From: Candidatus Gastranaerophilales bacterium
GTDB lineage: Bacteria; Cyanobacteriota; Vampirovibrionia; Gastranaerophilales; Gastranaerophilaceae
Direction of reading: 5' to 3'
DNA length: 64,000 nucleotides
Assembly (NCBI GenBank): GCA_944325875.1
Contig: CALVBU010000001.1
Coordinates: 186,001 to 250,000 of the forward strand
Shown: piece after piece, positions 35,668-45,115 of the stretch
Layout of the letters: the number at the start of each line of letters is the position of its first letter
Position numbering within the stretch: position 1 is the stretch's first letter
Notes under the pieces: generated by a model
The model's database searches: none
Seen by the model: the letters and a program-made list of their open reading frames with translations, nothing else
What the model was told of the DNA's origin: nothing
Translations under genes and position numbers: made by a program

Positions 35668-36633
35668 TTATAATTCACTAATAGAAGTTATAACCTTTTT
35701 TATTTCATCTGAAAGATTAATATTTACAGAAAGATTTTCCTTAACCATAGTTGCAAATTCAGCTTTTTTAAACTCATGCAAACCTCTGTGCTTAAAGAAA
35801 TCCTCTAGAAATTCTACAGTATGTCCAGACTCAATTTCATTAATAGGGGTATTAGAAATATTTTCTGTCGCATACTTTAAAGTTTTTTCTAACAATTCGC
35901 GTGGGATAATATCTTCAAACTCCCCACTTTGCAATAAATAAATCTTATCAAAAGTCCTTAGCTTTGGCTGTATTTGATTACAATTATCTTGAGCATCTTT
36001 ATCTAACAAGATAAAAATAGGCAATTTCAGAGTATCTGCAAGTCTATAAAAAAGCTTAACCACCTGATTCTTACCACCAGCAGATATAGTATATACACCA
36101 TTTTTATCAAAATCATACCCTAGCATTTTTGAAAACTCAGGCAATAAAATTTCTTCAGTAATCCCTTCACAAATAACGACTTTACTAAGAGGATATTTTA
36201 AAGAATGCAAAAATCTGATATTTGAATCATTAATAGAATATTGCAACGATTTCAACCACTTTAAATTCAAAGGTGAATCATCACAGATAAACGAAATTGC
36301 TGCCTCAAAATTAATTTTATTATCTAATAGTATTTCAGTATTATTATCAATATAAAACAATGACTTTTCATACTCAGCCAACTTCTTATTAATCTCCAAA
36401 GATTTAGGCTCACCTAATGTATAATTAAAAATACTGGTTGCTAGCTGAGTTATATCGAAATAATTCATTTCATCTAAATCTTGCTTTTTAAACTTTGGAT
36501 ATAACAAATTAGAAGTAATAACATCTTTAAAAACACGCAAATATTTATCTTCCGTAAATTTAAACCTTGTTAATCTATCAAAAGACAAAAGAATTTGTTC
36601 ATTAGTTAATAATTTAATTTTTAAATTTTCCAA
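35668..36633 (-). CDS. TOPRIM-domain protein (OLD-like nuclease domain without ATPase)
   Basis: 321 residues. The central region (about 150-235) has KVVICEGITEEILLPEFSKM with the catalytic Glu, a GGKNQVV loop, and FILLDKDAQDN with the DxD metal pair, as in TOPRIM nucleases/primases of the OLD family. No Walker A is present, so the ABC-type ATPase part of typical OLD proteins is missing, and no partner gene is nearby. Flanks are helical and unrecognised. It could act in DNA repair or phage defence; only the TOPRIM motif is supported. No clear Shine-Dalgarno sequence stands out before the start. Confidence 0.7.
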   Translation of the reverse strand: MENLKIKLLTNEQILLSFDRLTRFKFTEDKYLRVFKDVITSNLLYPKFKKQDLDEMNYFDITQLATSIFNYTLGEPKSLEINKKLAEYEKSLFYIDNNTEILLDNKINFEAAISFICDDSPLNLKWLKSLQYSINDSNIRFLHSLKYPLSKVVICEGITEEILLPEFSKMLGYDFDKNGVYTISAGGKNQVVKLFYRLADTLKLPIFILLDKDAQDNCNQIQPKLRTFDKIYLLQSGEFEDIIPRELLEKTLKYATENISNTPINEIESGHTVEFLEDFFKHRGLHEFKKAEFATMVKENLSVNINLSDEIKKVITSISEL

Positions 36634-36736
36634 TACTTCCTCATAGAAATTGTTACATTTTTAACATTAACATATCTACACTAGCAACTTTTAAACGTAA
36701 TTGTTTTTTATTAATATAGTTAGTAGTGGAGTGAAA

Positions 36737-38164
36737 ATGGTGTATCCGATAATTCCCAATTTTCAACAATACAATTATAACACAATAAGTAGTGTTAGGA
36801 CTGACTCTGTCGCAGAAAAATCAACTACGACATCAAATACTCCATTGTCATTTACTTCAAACCCTATAGAGTCTCCTCAATACTCTAAGTCTATTGCTAT
36901 AAATCCTTTAAGAACAACTCTTCAAAATAAGGATGAAAAAGAAAAATATAATACATTACTAAAACTTCTTGACAAAAACTCTAAAAAAACATTAAAACTA
37001 ATGTTAAAACAGGGATTATTGCTAAATTCAAACTCTAATGATAAATCAACAGTTTTGGATAATTTATATAAAATAGCAACAACACCAAGAGCAGCAGGCC
37101 TTTCAAATATCGGCATTTTAAAAGATACAATCAATACTATCTATTCTCCATATAATGTTACACAACAATTCGGAGATCTTCCTAAAGGTATTTCTGAACA
37201 AGTAAGAGACATCTATATGGAACAAAATTCAATGCGAATGACAAATTTGCTTGATAGAAAAATTGCCGATATCAATATTAATGTAGATCATTCTGGAACT
37301 TGCGTTGCCTCAAGCATCGAATTTAACTTAGCAAAACAAATGCCTGCTGAATTTGCCAGATTTGTGGCAGGCCTAAGTTCACCAGAAATGGCAGTAGAAA
37401 AAGAAATAAAACTCTCAAATCTTGCAGAAAATACTCTTGACGCTGTCTGGTTATTAAATGCATTTGAAGTTCCCTTTGAAATGAAAGATTTCGAAAGCGC
37501 AAAACTCACATTCAAACCTGATAAAAATGCTATAATTAGAGCACAAATTCAAACCCTATACAAAGATCCTTATGAAAGATCTGTTGTAGACGTATTGATG
37601 CAATCAACATTAATGCAAGTAGGTTCACAACAAAGCTATGATTCCCTAAGTGACAAACGAGCAGGAAAATTCAATCAGAATGATAAAGGTCTAATTGAAT
37701 TTGAAAAAACTTTTACTGAATCTGTAGTAGAAGACAAAAACAAAATTTCAGTAACATATCAAACAGTTGATGAAAATGCAAAATTAATAGGATATGAAAC
37801 TGATTTAGAAACAATGAAAAAGCAACTTACAACCTCACTTGATAGAGGGGAAAATGTTATCATAGGCTATACACAAGTTGACGATAACAACTATATTATT
37901 AACGGACATGAAATTACAATAATCGGATATAGAAAAGCACCTAAAAACATTAATGATCCAAATGCTCCGGAAAAGTTAATCTTTATTTGCAATGATACAG
38001 ATGATAACCAATTTGAACCTATAGAATATGACGAAGATTACTTATTACCAAAAATTCACCACGCAGCACTTCCAAATGATATTGTTGAAAACGATGTCAA
38101 AATGACAGAAAACTGGGTGGAAGGACTTAATACGTATAATGAAATGAAAAAGAAAGCAGCTTGA
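36737..38164 (+). CDS. Tagged papain-like cysteine peptidase (putative)
   Basis: 475 residues from ATG 36737 (MVYPIIPNFQQY), chosen because GGAG lies correctly upstream; the longer frame is not supported. The N-terminal ~60 residues are Ser/Thr-rich and disordered-looking, with LSFTSNP resembling the tag motif. A possible papain-like triad is visible: Cys in DHSGTCVASSIEF (about 185), His in INGHEITIIGYR (about 395) and Asn/Asp in FICNDTDDN (about 420). The order and flanks (GTC-x-AS, H-x-x-x-IIGY) fit C1-type peptidases. No signal peptide. The next gene starts 1 bp after the stop, so the two are surely co-expressed. Confidence 0.6.
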   Translation: MVYPIIPNFQQYNYNTISSVRTDSVAEKSTTTSNTPLSFTSNPIESPQYSKSIAINPLRTTLQNKDEKEKYNTLLKLLDKNSKKTLKLMLKQGLLLNSNSNDKSTVLDNLYKIATTPRAAGLSNIGILKDTINTIYSPYNVTQQFGDLPKGISEQVRDIYMEQNSMRMTNLLDRKIADININVDHSGTCVASSIEFNLAKQMPAEFARFVAGLSSPEMAVEKEIKLSNLAENTLDAVWLLNAFEVPFEMKDFESAKLTFKPDKNAIIRAQIQTLYKDPYERSVVDVLMQSTLMQVGSQQSYDSLSDKRAGKFNQNDKGLIEFEKTFTESVVEDKNKISVTYQTVDENAKLIGYETDLETMKKQLTTSLDRGENVIIGYTQVDDNNYIINGHEITIIGYRKAPKNINDPNAPEKLIFICNDTDDNQFEPIEYDEDYLLPKIHHAALPNDIVENDVKMTENWVEGLNTYNEMKKKAA

Positions 38165-38165
38165 T

Positions 38166-39758
38166 ATGATTAATAACATTAACGCATACCAGAACACAAA
38201 TTTACTAAAGATGCTTGCACAACAAAAAAACAATAACCCCAAAAATAATAGCGTAACAACCCCCAATACTCCAAACCCTGAACCACCTAAAACAGAAAGG
38301 GTTTCAACAAGTATTTTTTACATAAATGACATTCATGGGCGTATTGGAAATATGTCAAGAATTTTTAACGCAAAACACGCGTATGATGTATATACAAAAA
38401 ACAGCACAGCTGACAAATTGGTTTTATCAGCAGGCGACATAGCTGCCGGAGCTGATGACCATATTATAAAAGCAGCCAACACTTTTATGAAAGGTCTTGG
38501 AGTAGATGCAACATCTGACGGGAATCATGAATATGATGCAAATCCTCCTGAACTTGCCAAAGCAAAAGAAAATGCTCCATTCAAAAGTCTTGGAATGAAT
38601 TTACAAATTCCAACAGAGAACCCTTTAAATAAAATCATCGATAAATTTACTGTCATAGAAAAAAACGGTCATAAATACGGCATAATAGGAATCGCACCAC
38701 CAGATTTACACGAGAGAATCCGTGACAATGATTCCAGAAAACAAATCGGAGTAGATGACTTTAAAACAACATTACAAGAATTACAAAAATACGCAGATGA
38801 ATTTAAACAACAAGGAATTAATAAAGTAATAGTTCTTTCACACTGCGGGCTTACTAAAGATCAAGAAATAGCAAAAACTATAGATGGAATTGATGTAATT
38901 ATTGGTGGACATACACATGATCTTCTCTCAGGAATTACAGAAGACAAAAACTTATTCTACTCAAAAAGTGGAGAACCTATTGTAATTACCCAAGCCGGTA
39001 AAGATGGGGAACATTTTGGAGTCTTAAACCTTGAATTTGACAAAGATGGCATAATTACAAAAGTCCAAAACACTGTAACACCTTCGACCAAATTTAAACG
39101 AAGCAATACTTTAAGAGGTGTTTTTGACACCATTATGGGTAAAGCAGAAAAATTAGGTGAAATAAAATCTGCAACAGGACCTACAGTAAATAGGCTTATT
39201 GATCCAAATCCAAACGGATATTTCATTATGGACGCAGTAAGAAATGAATTTGGAACAGATTTAGCTCTTATTAATGTTGGAAATATAAGAGGATTTTTTG
39301 AACCTGGTCCAATAGATTCAAGACAAGTTTTTGAAGTAGTTCCACTAAAAAACAACATGGTTAAACTTAAATTAACAGAAAAAGAAATTGTTGATGCACT
39401 TAAAAATGGTGCAAAATCATTTATCAACCCTGGTAACAAACCAAGTATAGTTATACCATCTGGATTAAAATATACAGTGACTCGCTCTGGAGAAATCAAA
39501 TCCGTAACAATTATGGGTAAAGACGGACATGACATAAATGTAGATGTAAACAATCCGGATCCTAATAAAACTTATACAGTTGCAACAGACGATTTCTTTG
39601 CCTCTGGTGGAGACAATTTAATTCCAAACAAAATTAAAACAAATGAAATTGATGAAACATTTAATTTTGATAAAGACAAACTAACTTGTGACTATATAAA
39701 GAAACTACAAGGACCAATAGAAATAAAAGATGACGGAAGAATACAGGTTATCGACTAA
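38166..39758 (+). CDS. Metallophosphoesterase/5'-nucleotidase (UshA-like) without signal peptide
   Basis: 530 residues. After a disordered Asn/Pro-rich start (MINNINAYQNTNLLKMLAQQ) comes a calcineurin-like metallophosphoesterase with FYINDIHGRI, LSAGDIAAG, DGNHEYD, VLSHCG and IIGGHTHD, holding all dimetal ligands (about 50-300). The C-terminal 5'-nucleotidase domain (about 330-520) has GNIRGFFEPGPI and the substrate-stacking region TDDFFASGGDN. Such enzymes are normally exported. Here there is no classical signal, only the tag-like N-terminus also found on its operon partner. It probably hydrolyses nucleotides. It overlaps the convergent sigma-factor gene by 4 bp. Confidence 0.88.
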   Translation: MINNINAYQNTNLLKMLAQQKNNNPKNNSVTTPNTPNPEPPKTERVSTSIFYINDIHGRIGNMSRIFNAKHAYDVYTKNSTADKLVLSAGDIAAGADDHIIKAANTFMKGLGVDATSDGNHEYDANPPELAKAKENAPFKSLGMNLQIPTENPLNKIIDKFTVIEKNGHKYGIIGIAPPDLHERIRDNDSRKQIGVDDFKTTLQELQKYADEFKQQGINKVIVLSHCGLTKDQEIAKTIDGIDVIIGGHTHDLLSGITEDKNLFYSKSGEPIVITQAGKDGEHFGVLNLEFDKDGIITKVQNTVTPSTKFKRSNTLRGVFDTIMGKAEKLGEIKSATGPTVNRLIDPNPNGYFIMDAVRNEFGTDLALINVGNIRGFFEPGPIDSRQVFEVVPLKNNMVKLKLTEKEIVDALKNGAKSFINPGNKPSIVIPSGLKYTVTRSGEIKSVTIMGKDGHDINVDVNNPDPNKTYTVATDDFFASGGDNLIPNKIKTNEIDETFNFDKDKLTCDYIKKLQGPIEIKDDGRIQVID

Positions 39759-40417
39759 TAACCGTATTGTTCTCTATTATTAAGATACTCTCGAATACTT
39801 CCCAGTGCTGCTTGAACAATACGAGTAACACGCGATGAAGACAAACCTATTTGGCGAGCTATATCTTTTACTTGCATGTTTCTATAAAAACGATACTCAA
39901 CAACAGTTCTATCCTTTGGAGGAAGCTTTGAAATAGCTTCTTTAATCATACGAGCCATCTCTGAGATTTCTGCATTTTCATCTGGGGTAGCATGATTATC
40001 TTTCAAAAAGTCAAATGGTGAATCGTTATCACTAGCAGCATCAGCTAAACCATCAATAGACAGAACAGTTTCATAAATAGCCTCTCTGACTTTTGCCTTT
40101 TGTACTTCTTCTGAATTTTCATTTTCATCTTCAGAGTCATCATCTTCAGCTTTATGTTTTAAAGAATACCATTTATATCTAATTCTAAGTTCATTCCTAA
40201 TAGCCCAACGAACAGCAGTAGCAATATAGGCCATATTGTATTTTGCGAGTTGTTCTTCGGTTTTATTTTTAATAAGAGCTTGAATCGCAATAATACCAAT
40301 CGATAACAACTCTTCATATTCTACCATATGGGACGGAATACGCCTATGCTCTACCTTAGCTACCTTTTTAACTAAATCAATATATTCTTTTAACTTGTTT
40401 TTATCCTGCATTATCAT
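39755..40417 (-). CDS. Sigma-70 family factor, FliA/SigB-like
   Basis: 220 residues with region 2 (VEYEELLSIGIIAIQALIKN and the -10-binding YIATAVRWAIRNELR) and region 4 (LPPKDRTVVEYRFYRNMQVK, then the helix-turn-helix IARQIGLSSSRVTRIVQAAL). Regions 1.1, 1.2 and 3 are largely absent and replaced by an acidic linker (AEDDDSEDENENSEE). It starts 2 bp after flhB, so it is translationally coupled and probably the flagellar or alternative sigma factor. It is shorter in region 3 than typical FliA. Confidence 0.82.
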   Translation of the reverse strand: MIMQDKNKLKEYIDLVKKVAKVEHRRIPSHMVEYEELLSIGIIAIQALIKNKTEEQLAKYNMAYIATAVRWAIRNELRIRYKWYSLKHKAEDDDSEDENENSEEVQKAKVREAIYETVLSIDGLADAASDNDSPFDFLKDNHATPDENAEISEMARMIKEAISKLPPKDRTVVEYRFYRNMQVKDIARQIGLSSSRVTRIVQAALGSIREYLNNREQYGY

Positions 40418-40419
40418 AA

Positions 40420-41517
40420 TTATTTATTTTTTTTAGGCTCTTGATTTATTCTACCTTGATTTTTATTTTTTTTCAAGTTGTAAACAAACAGTAAGATTTC
40501 AGCAACAGCTTTATATAATTCAGGCGGAATCTGCTGGTTTAAATCGACCATTTTAAACAAAGCACGTGCTACAGGAGGGTTTTCAATTACAGGAATTCCA
40601 TGCTCTCTTGCAATTCCGATAATCTTCTTAGCGATAAGTTCAGTTCCCTTTGCTATTAACATAGGTGATTCCATCTCTTCAGCTTTATATTTCATTGCAC
40701 AAGCAACGTGAATAGGGTTAGTGACAACAAAGTCAGCATCAGGAACTGCATCCATCATACCTCTTTGCAACATTTGCATACGACGCTGTCTTAATGCTGC
40801 TTTTACATTAGGATCACCTTCTGTGTTCTTATATTCATCCTTAATTTCTTTAAAAGACATCTTTTGATCTTTTAAGAACTTCCATTTAGTAACACCATAA
40901 TCTGCCGCTGATATAACAAGGAACGCTATACATGCTTTAAATATAAAATCTGTAACCAGTTTCCCAAATTCAATCATTACCGCAAAGTTATTATCAATTG
41001 AGGCAAGCATCAAAATACTTTCAATATGCTCCATATAGACCATATAACCTATGTAACCTAAGATAACAACTTTCAAAATATTTTTAAATAACTCAAACAG
41101 AGTTTTAATTGACATGATATTTTTAAAATATTTTGTAGGATTAAGCTTATCGAGCTTAGGCATTAAAGGCGCAATTGCAACAAGCGGACCGACTTGAATA
41201 AAATCAGCCAAAATTGCAACGAGCCATGCCAGAAACAAAATCGGCCCAATTATAAGAACTGCAGTCTTTACCGTAATCGTAAAAATATACGTCAGACCAA
41301 TTTTATCAAGATGGGCATTAGGAATTTGTTCATACAAAAGAGTATAAAGCTGGGCAATTTGCTCCCAAATAAAAGGGGCAAGACCAAAAATTGCAACAAA
41401 CAAAATTAATAAAGATATAGCAGTCGAAAAGTCTTTAGACTTAACAACTTGCCCTTCCTTTCTTGCCTGCTCCAACTTTCTCGGGGTGGCGTCATACTGC
41501 TTATCTTCATCACCCAT
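40420..41517 (-). CDS. flhB: Flagellar type III export switch protein FlhB
   Basis: 365-residue inner-membrane component of the flagellar export gate that switches substrate class from rod/hook to filament. It has the conserved start DKQYDATPRKLEQARKEGQ, four membrane spans (about 30-215), and a cytoplasmic domain with TNPIHVACAMKY. The last is the autocleavage region, normally NPTH, here NPIH. A basic tail follows. It heads a two-gene unit with the sigma factor. No other flagellar genes are in the window, so whether a flagellum is made is not shown. It could also belong to a non-flagellar system. Confidence 0.93.
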   Translation of the reverse strand: MGDEDKQYDATPRKLEQARKEGQVVKSKDFSTAISLLILFVAIFGLAPFIWEQIAQLYTLLYEQIPNAHLDKIGLTYIFTITVKTAVLIIGPILFLAWLVAILADFIQVGPLVAIAPLMPKLDKLNPTKYFKNIMSIKTLFELFKNILKVVILGYIGYMVYMEHIESILMLASIDNNFAVMIEFGKLVTDFIFKACIAFLVISAADYGVTKWKFLKDQKMSFKEIKDEYKNTEGDPNVKAALRQRRMQMLQRGMMDAVPDADFVVTNPIHVACAMKYKAEEMESPMLIAKGTELIAKKIIGIAREHGIPVIENPPVARALFKMVDLNQQIPPELYKAVAEILLFVYNLKKNKNQGRINQEPKKNK

Positions 41518-41584
41518 ACTGTAATCCTTTTCTTTTTAAGGTTAATTTATAAAAACTAAACCCTTATATATATTATTATAATCA

Positions 41585-42235
41585 TTATGAAACAATTTTC
41601 ACACCGGAAGACGTACCAAGTCTTGATGCACCCGCCTCAATCATTTTCAAAGCAGCTTCCTTATCTCTAATTCCACCTGAAGCCTTGACTTTCAAACCGA
41701 ATGGAGAAACTGTTTCATACATTAGTTTAACATCTTCAGCCTTTGCACCAACACCATTTTTGACAAAGCCTGTAGAGGTTTTCACAAAATCAGCTTTTGC
41801 GTCAATGCACAATTCGCAAGCCTTTTTTATCTCATCTTTTGTCAACAAATCAGTTTCCAAAATAACTTTTAATGGTGAATCTTTAGCGGCAATTTTAACA
41901 GCTTTAATATCTTCTCTAACATAATCATAATCTTTATTTTTGAGAGCAGAAACATTTATGACCATATCGACCTCGTCTGCTCCATCAGCTACAGCACAAG
42001 AAGTTTCAAAAGCTTTCACTTCTGTTTTATTTGCACCTAAAGGGAAGCCGATAACTGTTACAACCTTTACATCACTATCTTCCAATGCGTTTTTTGCCAT
42101 CTTTATATAAGCAGGATTTATACAAACTCCTAAGAAATTATGCTCTTTCGCTTCTGCAAATAATTTTTCAAAATCTTCCTTAACCGCATCCTGTTTCAAA
42201 AGAGTATGCTCTATATATTTATTTAATTCAACCAT
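41585..42235 (-). CDS. deoC: Deoxyribose-phosphate aldolase
   Basis: Cleaves 2-deoxyribose-5-phosphate to glyceraldehyde-3-phosphate and acetaldehyde in nucleoside salvage. The TIM-barrel is marked by HTLLKQDA, VIGFPLGANKTEVKAFE, ADEVDMVINVSALK and FVKTSTGF with the Schiff-base Lys; VKASGGIRD carries the second catalytic Lys. The 216-residue length is normal. It follows metF by 11 bp and may share its transcript. GGAGG precedes the ATG. Confidence 0.97.
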   Translation of the reverse strand: MVELNKYIEHTLLKQDAVKEDFEKLFAEAKEHNFLGVCINPAYIKMAKNALEDSDVKVVTVIGFPLGANKTEVKAFETSCAVADGADEVDMVINVSALKNKDYDYVREDIKAVKIAAKDSPLKVILETDLLTKDEIKKACELCIDAKADFVKTSTGFVKNGVGAKAEDVKLMYETVSPFGLKVKASGGIRDKEAALKMIEAGASRLGTSSGVKIVS

Positions 42236-42246
42236 AAAATCCTCCT

Positions 42247-43125
42247 TTACACAACAGACATAACATTATCCAAAATATGAGATGTTGAATATGCCTTATT
42301 AAGCGTATAAAAATGTAATCCGCAAACGCCAAAATCAATTAGTTTGCTACACTGAATACTTGCATATTCAATTCCAAACTTTTTCATATCTTCAGGACAA
42401 TCTCTAAACTTTTCAAGCTTTTCACGCATTTTAACTGGAACTAAAACCTTTGCCATAGAAGTCATACGCTCTACTTGTTTACAACTAATCACAGGCATTA
42501 TTCCTGGAATTATTGGAATTTCAATTCCTTGTTTCCTAACCTTTTCCACATAAGAATAATACATATCATTATCAAAAAACAATTGCGTATAAATTGCTTC
42601 AGCTCCACAATCAACCTTGCGTTTTAAATTATCAATATCAGTTTTTAAATCTGGAGCCTCTATATGACCTTCAGGATACCCTGCAACTGCAATTGATAAA
42701 TCTGTCTTTGATTTAATAAAGGTAACTAGTTCATTAGCATAACGAAAATCCTTATGACAAACATCAATATCTTGAGGTTCATCTCCTCGAAGAGCTAAAA
42801 CATTCTCAATACCAAGTGACTCAATCTCTTTAATATGCTTTTCAACATTCTCTTTACTGTTACAAATGCAAGTAAAATGCGCCATTACATTTAAATTCAA
42901 ATCCAGAAGCAAAGATTTTACAAGCTCCATAGAATTATTATTCTTACCGCCTGCACCCCAAGTTAAGGAAACAAGAGCCGGATTATATTTCTTTAATAAA
43001 TTCAACTCCTGATATAAAGCAGGAAACTCATCCTCTCCACCCTTCGGCGGAAAGACTTCAAAAGAAATCTTTGGCATTACATTTGATGCAATTGCTCTAT
43101 CCTCGTATATCTCACTTAGTTTCAT
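42247..43125 (-). CDS. metF: 5,10-methylenetetrahydrofolate reductase
   Basis: FAD-dependent reductase making 5-methyltetrahydrofolate for methionine synthesis. Signatures include ISFEVFPPKGGEDEF, LVSLTWGAGGKNNN, VLALRGDEPQD and YTQLFFDND. The 292-residue length is typical of the bacterial form. It is divergent from the SulP transporter and lies upstream of deoC on the same strand. The methionine synthase gene is not in the window. Confidence 0.96.
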   Translation of the reverse strand: MKLSEIYEDRAIASNVMPKISFEVFPPKGGEDEFPALYQELNLLKKYNPALVSLTWGAGGKNNNSMELVKSLLLDLNLNVMAHFTCICNSKENVEKHIKEIESLGIENVLALRGDEPQDIDVCHKDFRYANELVTFIKSKTDLSIAVAGYPEGHIEAPDLKTDIDNLKRKVDCGAEAIYTQLFFDNDMYYSYVEKVRKQGIEIPIIPGIMPVISCKQVERMTSMAKVLVPVKMREKLEKFRDCPEDMKKFGIEYASIQCSKLIDFGVCGLHFYTLNKAYSTSHILDNVMSVV

Positions 43126-43167
43126 AAACTGATTATATCATGAAAAAATTTATGCTAAAATTAAACC

Positions 43168-44808
43168 ATGATTACTGCTAATGAATTAAAGTTAAAGCTA
43201 AACATACTTACTGGGGATATTTTTGGTGGAGTTAATGCAGCAATTATAGCGTTACCACAAGCCCTAGCTTTTGGGGTTGCAACCGGGTTTGGGGCTAGTG
43301 CAGGTATCTGGGGGGCTATCATTCTGTGTCTTATCGCAGGAATATTAGGCACAAAAGTTCCGATGATTTCAGGAATAACAGGACCTTCTGCAATTGTAAT
43401 AGCATCAATAATGCACGCTCTAAATAAAGATATCAATTCTGTATTAATGATTATGATACTTGCCGGTATTATTCAAATAGTACTGTCGCTTACCAAACTT
43501 ACAGATATTGTAAAATATGTTCCATACCCTGTAATTTCAGGATTTATGAATGGTGTAGGTACGATTATTATCATTATGCAGTTGAATCCGCTATTGGGGC
43601 TAAAGCCATTTTCAAACACTATCGAAAGCCTTGAACATATTCTGACATCATTACATACAATGAATATTCAAGCAGCACTGCTTGGACTTTTAACACTGGT
43701 AATAGTATTTGGAATTCCGAAAAGATTAAACAAATACTTACCTTCACAAATTTTAGCACTAATAATTTGTACAATAATTTCTATCAAACTGGGCTTAAAT
43801 ATTCCAAAAATTTCAGAAGTATCAATTTCAATACCTACAATACAACTACCATCAAGTAATTTGCACGATATAATTACCTATTTTCACTACGCAATTACAC
43901 TTGCGATAATCCTATCTTCAGAAACTCTGTTAACAGGATTGGTTTGTAACTCACTTACAAAGACTCAACTATCTCCAAGGACACTTATAGCATCACAAGG
44001 AATCGGTAATGTTATATGTGCGCTAACAGGCTCTTTGCCAGGGGCTGCAGCAACAATGAGAACAGTTGCTGCAATAAAGACTGGAGCTACAACTAAAATT
44101 GCAGCGATTATATGCCCTATAGTCCTATTACTTTTACTATTTAAATTCTCAGGATTTGTTGCAGAAATTCCACTATGCGTACTGGCTGGAATTCTTATAA
44201 AAATAGGATATGACATCATTGATGTTAAACTTTTAAAAGTCTTAAAACTCGCACCAAAAGAAGACAAATATGTATTAGCTGTAGTATTTCTTCTAACCGT
44301 TTTCTATAACCTAATCGTAGCGGTAGGAGCAGGTATTACACTTGCTGCACTGCTTTACGCAAAAAAAGTTGCAGATAACGCCAAACTTGTCCACAAAGAA
44401 GTTTATGACAAGGATATTATAAAACTTGAAAAAGCGGTTGAACGAGATTACAAATTAAAAATCCGTGTTGTTCATATAGACGGACAATTTTTCTTCGGTT
44501 CTGCGACCCAACTAATATCACAATTTGATGAACTTTTAGGAACCAGATATTTGATACTAAACTGTGATTTTGAAGATAAACTTGATATCTCTGCACTTTT
44601 TGCTTTTGAAGATATTGTACTCCGCCTAAAATCGCAACACATAAAACTAATACTTGTATTGCAAAACACTGAAATATTCAATCAATTAAGAGAATATAAA
44701 ATGATTGATGAAATCGGAGAAGATAATATCTTCTATTCAGAAATCAAAGCTATTGAATATGCAAAAAAAGCATTCACTCAGAACGCAAGAAAAAAATATA
44801 AAAAGTAA
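43168..44808 (+). CDS. SulP-family anion transporter with STAS domain
   Basis: 546 residues. About 11-14 membrane spans include GGVNAAIIALPQALAFGVAT, the VPMISGITGPSAIVIAS segment of the transport domain and PYPVISGFMNGVGTIIIIMQ. The cytoplasmic C-terminal STAS domain (about 430-535) includes VVHIDGQFFFGSA and LILNCDFEDKLDISA. Family members carry sulfate, bicarbonate, oxalate or dicarboxylates, and the substrate cannot be assigned. It ends 4 bp from the convergent regulator gene at 44813 with no terminator. Confidence 0.93.
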   Translation: MITANELKLKLNILTGDIFGGVNAAIIALPQALAFGVATGFGASAGIWGAIILCLIAGILGTKVPMISGITGPSAIVIASIMHALNKDINSVLMIMILAGIIQIVLSLTKLTDIVKYVPYPVISGFMNGVGTIIIIMQLNPLLGLKPFSNTIESLEHILTSLHTMNIQAALLGLLTLVIVFGIPKRLNKYLPSQILALIICTIISIKLGLNIPKISEVSISIPTIQLPSSNLHDIITYFHYAITLAIILSSETLLTGLVCNSLTKTQLSPRTLIASQGIGNVICALTGSLPGAAATMRTVAAIKTGATTKIAAIICPIVLLLLLFKFSGFVAEIPLCVLAGILIKIGYDIIDVKLLKVLKLAPKEDKYVLAVVFLLTVFYNLIVAVGAGITLAALLYAKKVADNAKLVHKEVYDKDIIKLEKAVERDYKLKIRVVHIDGQFFFGSATQLISQFDELLGTRYLILNCDFEDKLDISALFAFEDIVLRLKSQHIKLILVLQNTEIFNQLREYKMIDEIGEDNIFYSEIKAIEYAKKAFTQNARKKYKK

Positions 44809-44812
44809 AAAT

Positions 44813-45034
44813 TTACTCTTTCTCTGTCAATAAATAATCAATCGTTTTACCATAATAATCAGCAAACTTAGAAGCATTTACAAGCGATAAATTATGCTTG
44901 CCAAGCTCTACATTTGACAAATATACGGAACTGAAATCAAGTGCTTCTGCAACTTTTTCCTGTGATAGATTACGCTTCATCCGCTCTATTTTTATATTCA
45001 TTCCGAATATTTTTAACAAATTTTTATTATTCAT
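44813..45034 (-). CDS. XRE/Cro-type regulator paired with the pilin at 45116
   Basis: 73 residues, a single helix-turn-helix domain (IKIERMKRNLSQEKVAEALD, then FSSVYLSNVELGKHNLSLVN) ending in YGKTIDYLL. No Shine-Dalgarno sequence precedes the ATG, and a TATAAA box lies 9-14 bases upstream, so the mRNA is almost leaderless. The inverted-repeat half-site ATAGTTTA (45033-45040) overlaps its own start codon, which suits autorepression. It is divergent from the pilin with an 81-bp gap. Confidence 0.87.
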   Translation of the reverse strand: MNNKNLLKIFGMNIKIERMKRNLSQEKVAEALDFSSVYLSNVELGKHNLSLVNASKFADYYGKTIDYLLTEKE

Positions 45035-45097
45035 AGTTTAAATTTATAATCTTGACTTTATTGTTACAATAATCTATAATATAAATATATAAACTAT
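45033..45097 (+). promoter_or_regulatory. Promoter and operator of pilin module 5
   Basis: TTGACT (45052-45057), 17 bp, perfect TATAAT (45075-45080) towards the pilin. It is flanked by ATAGTTTA (45033-45040) and its inverse TAAACTAT (45090-45097), 57 bp centre to centre; a small TTGTTACAA palindrome lies in the spacer. The sequence is unrelated to the operators of modules 2-4. Confidence 0.7.
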
Positions 45098-45115
45098 AAT
45101 TTATGGAGTAAATTA

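Noticed and set aside
38957-39553. A 198-codon minus-strand frame inside the 5'-nucleotidase gene
   Set aside because: The plus-strand protein has all metallophosphoesterase and nucleotidase motifs. The reverse frame resembles no family and has no start signal.
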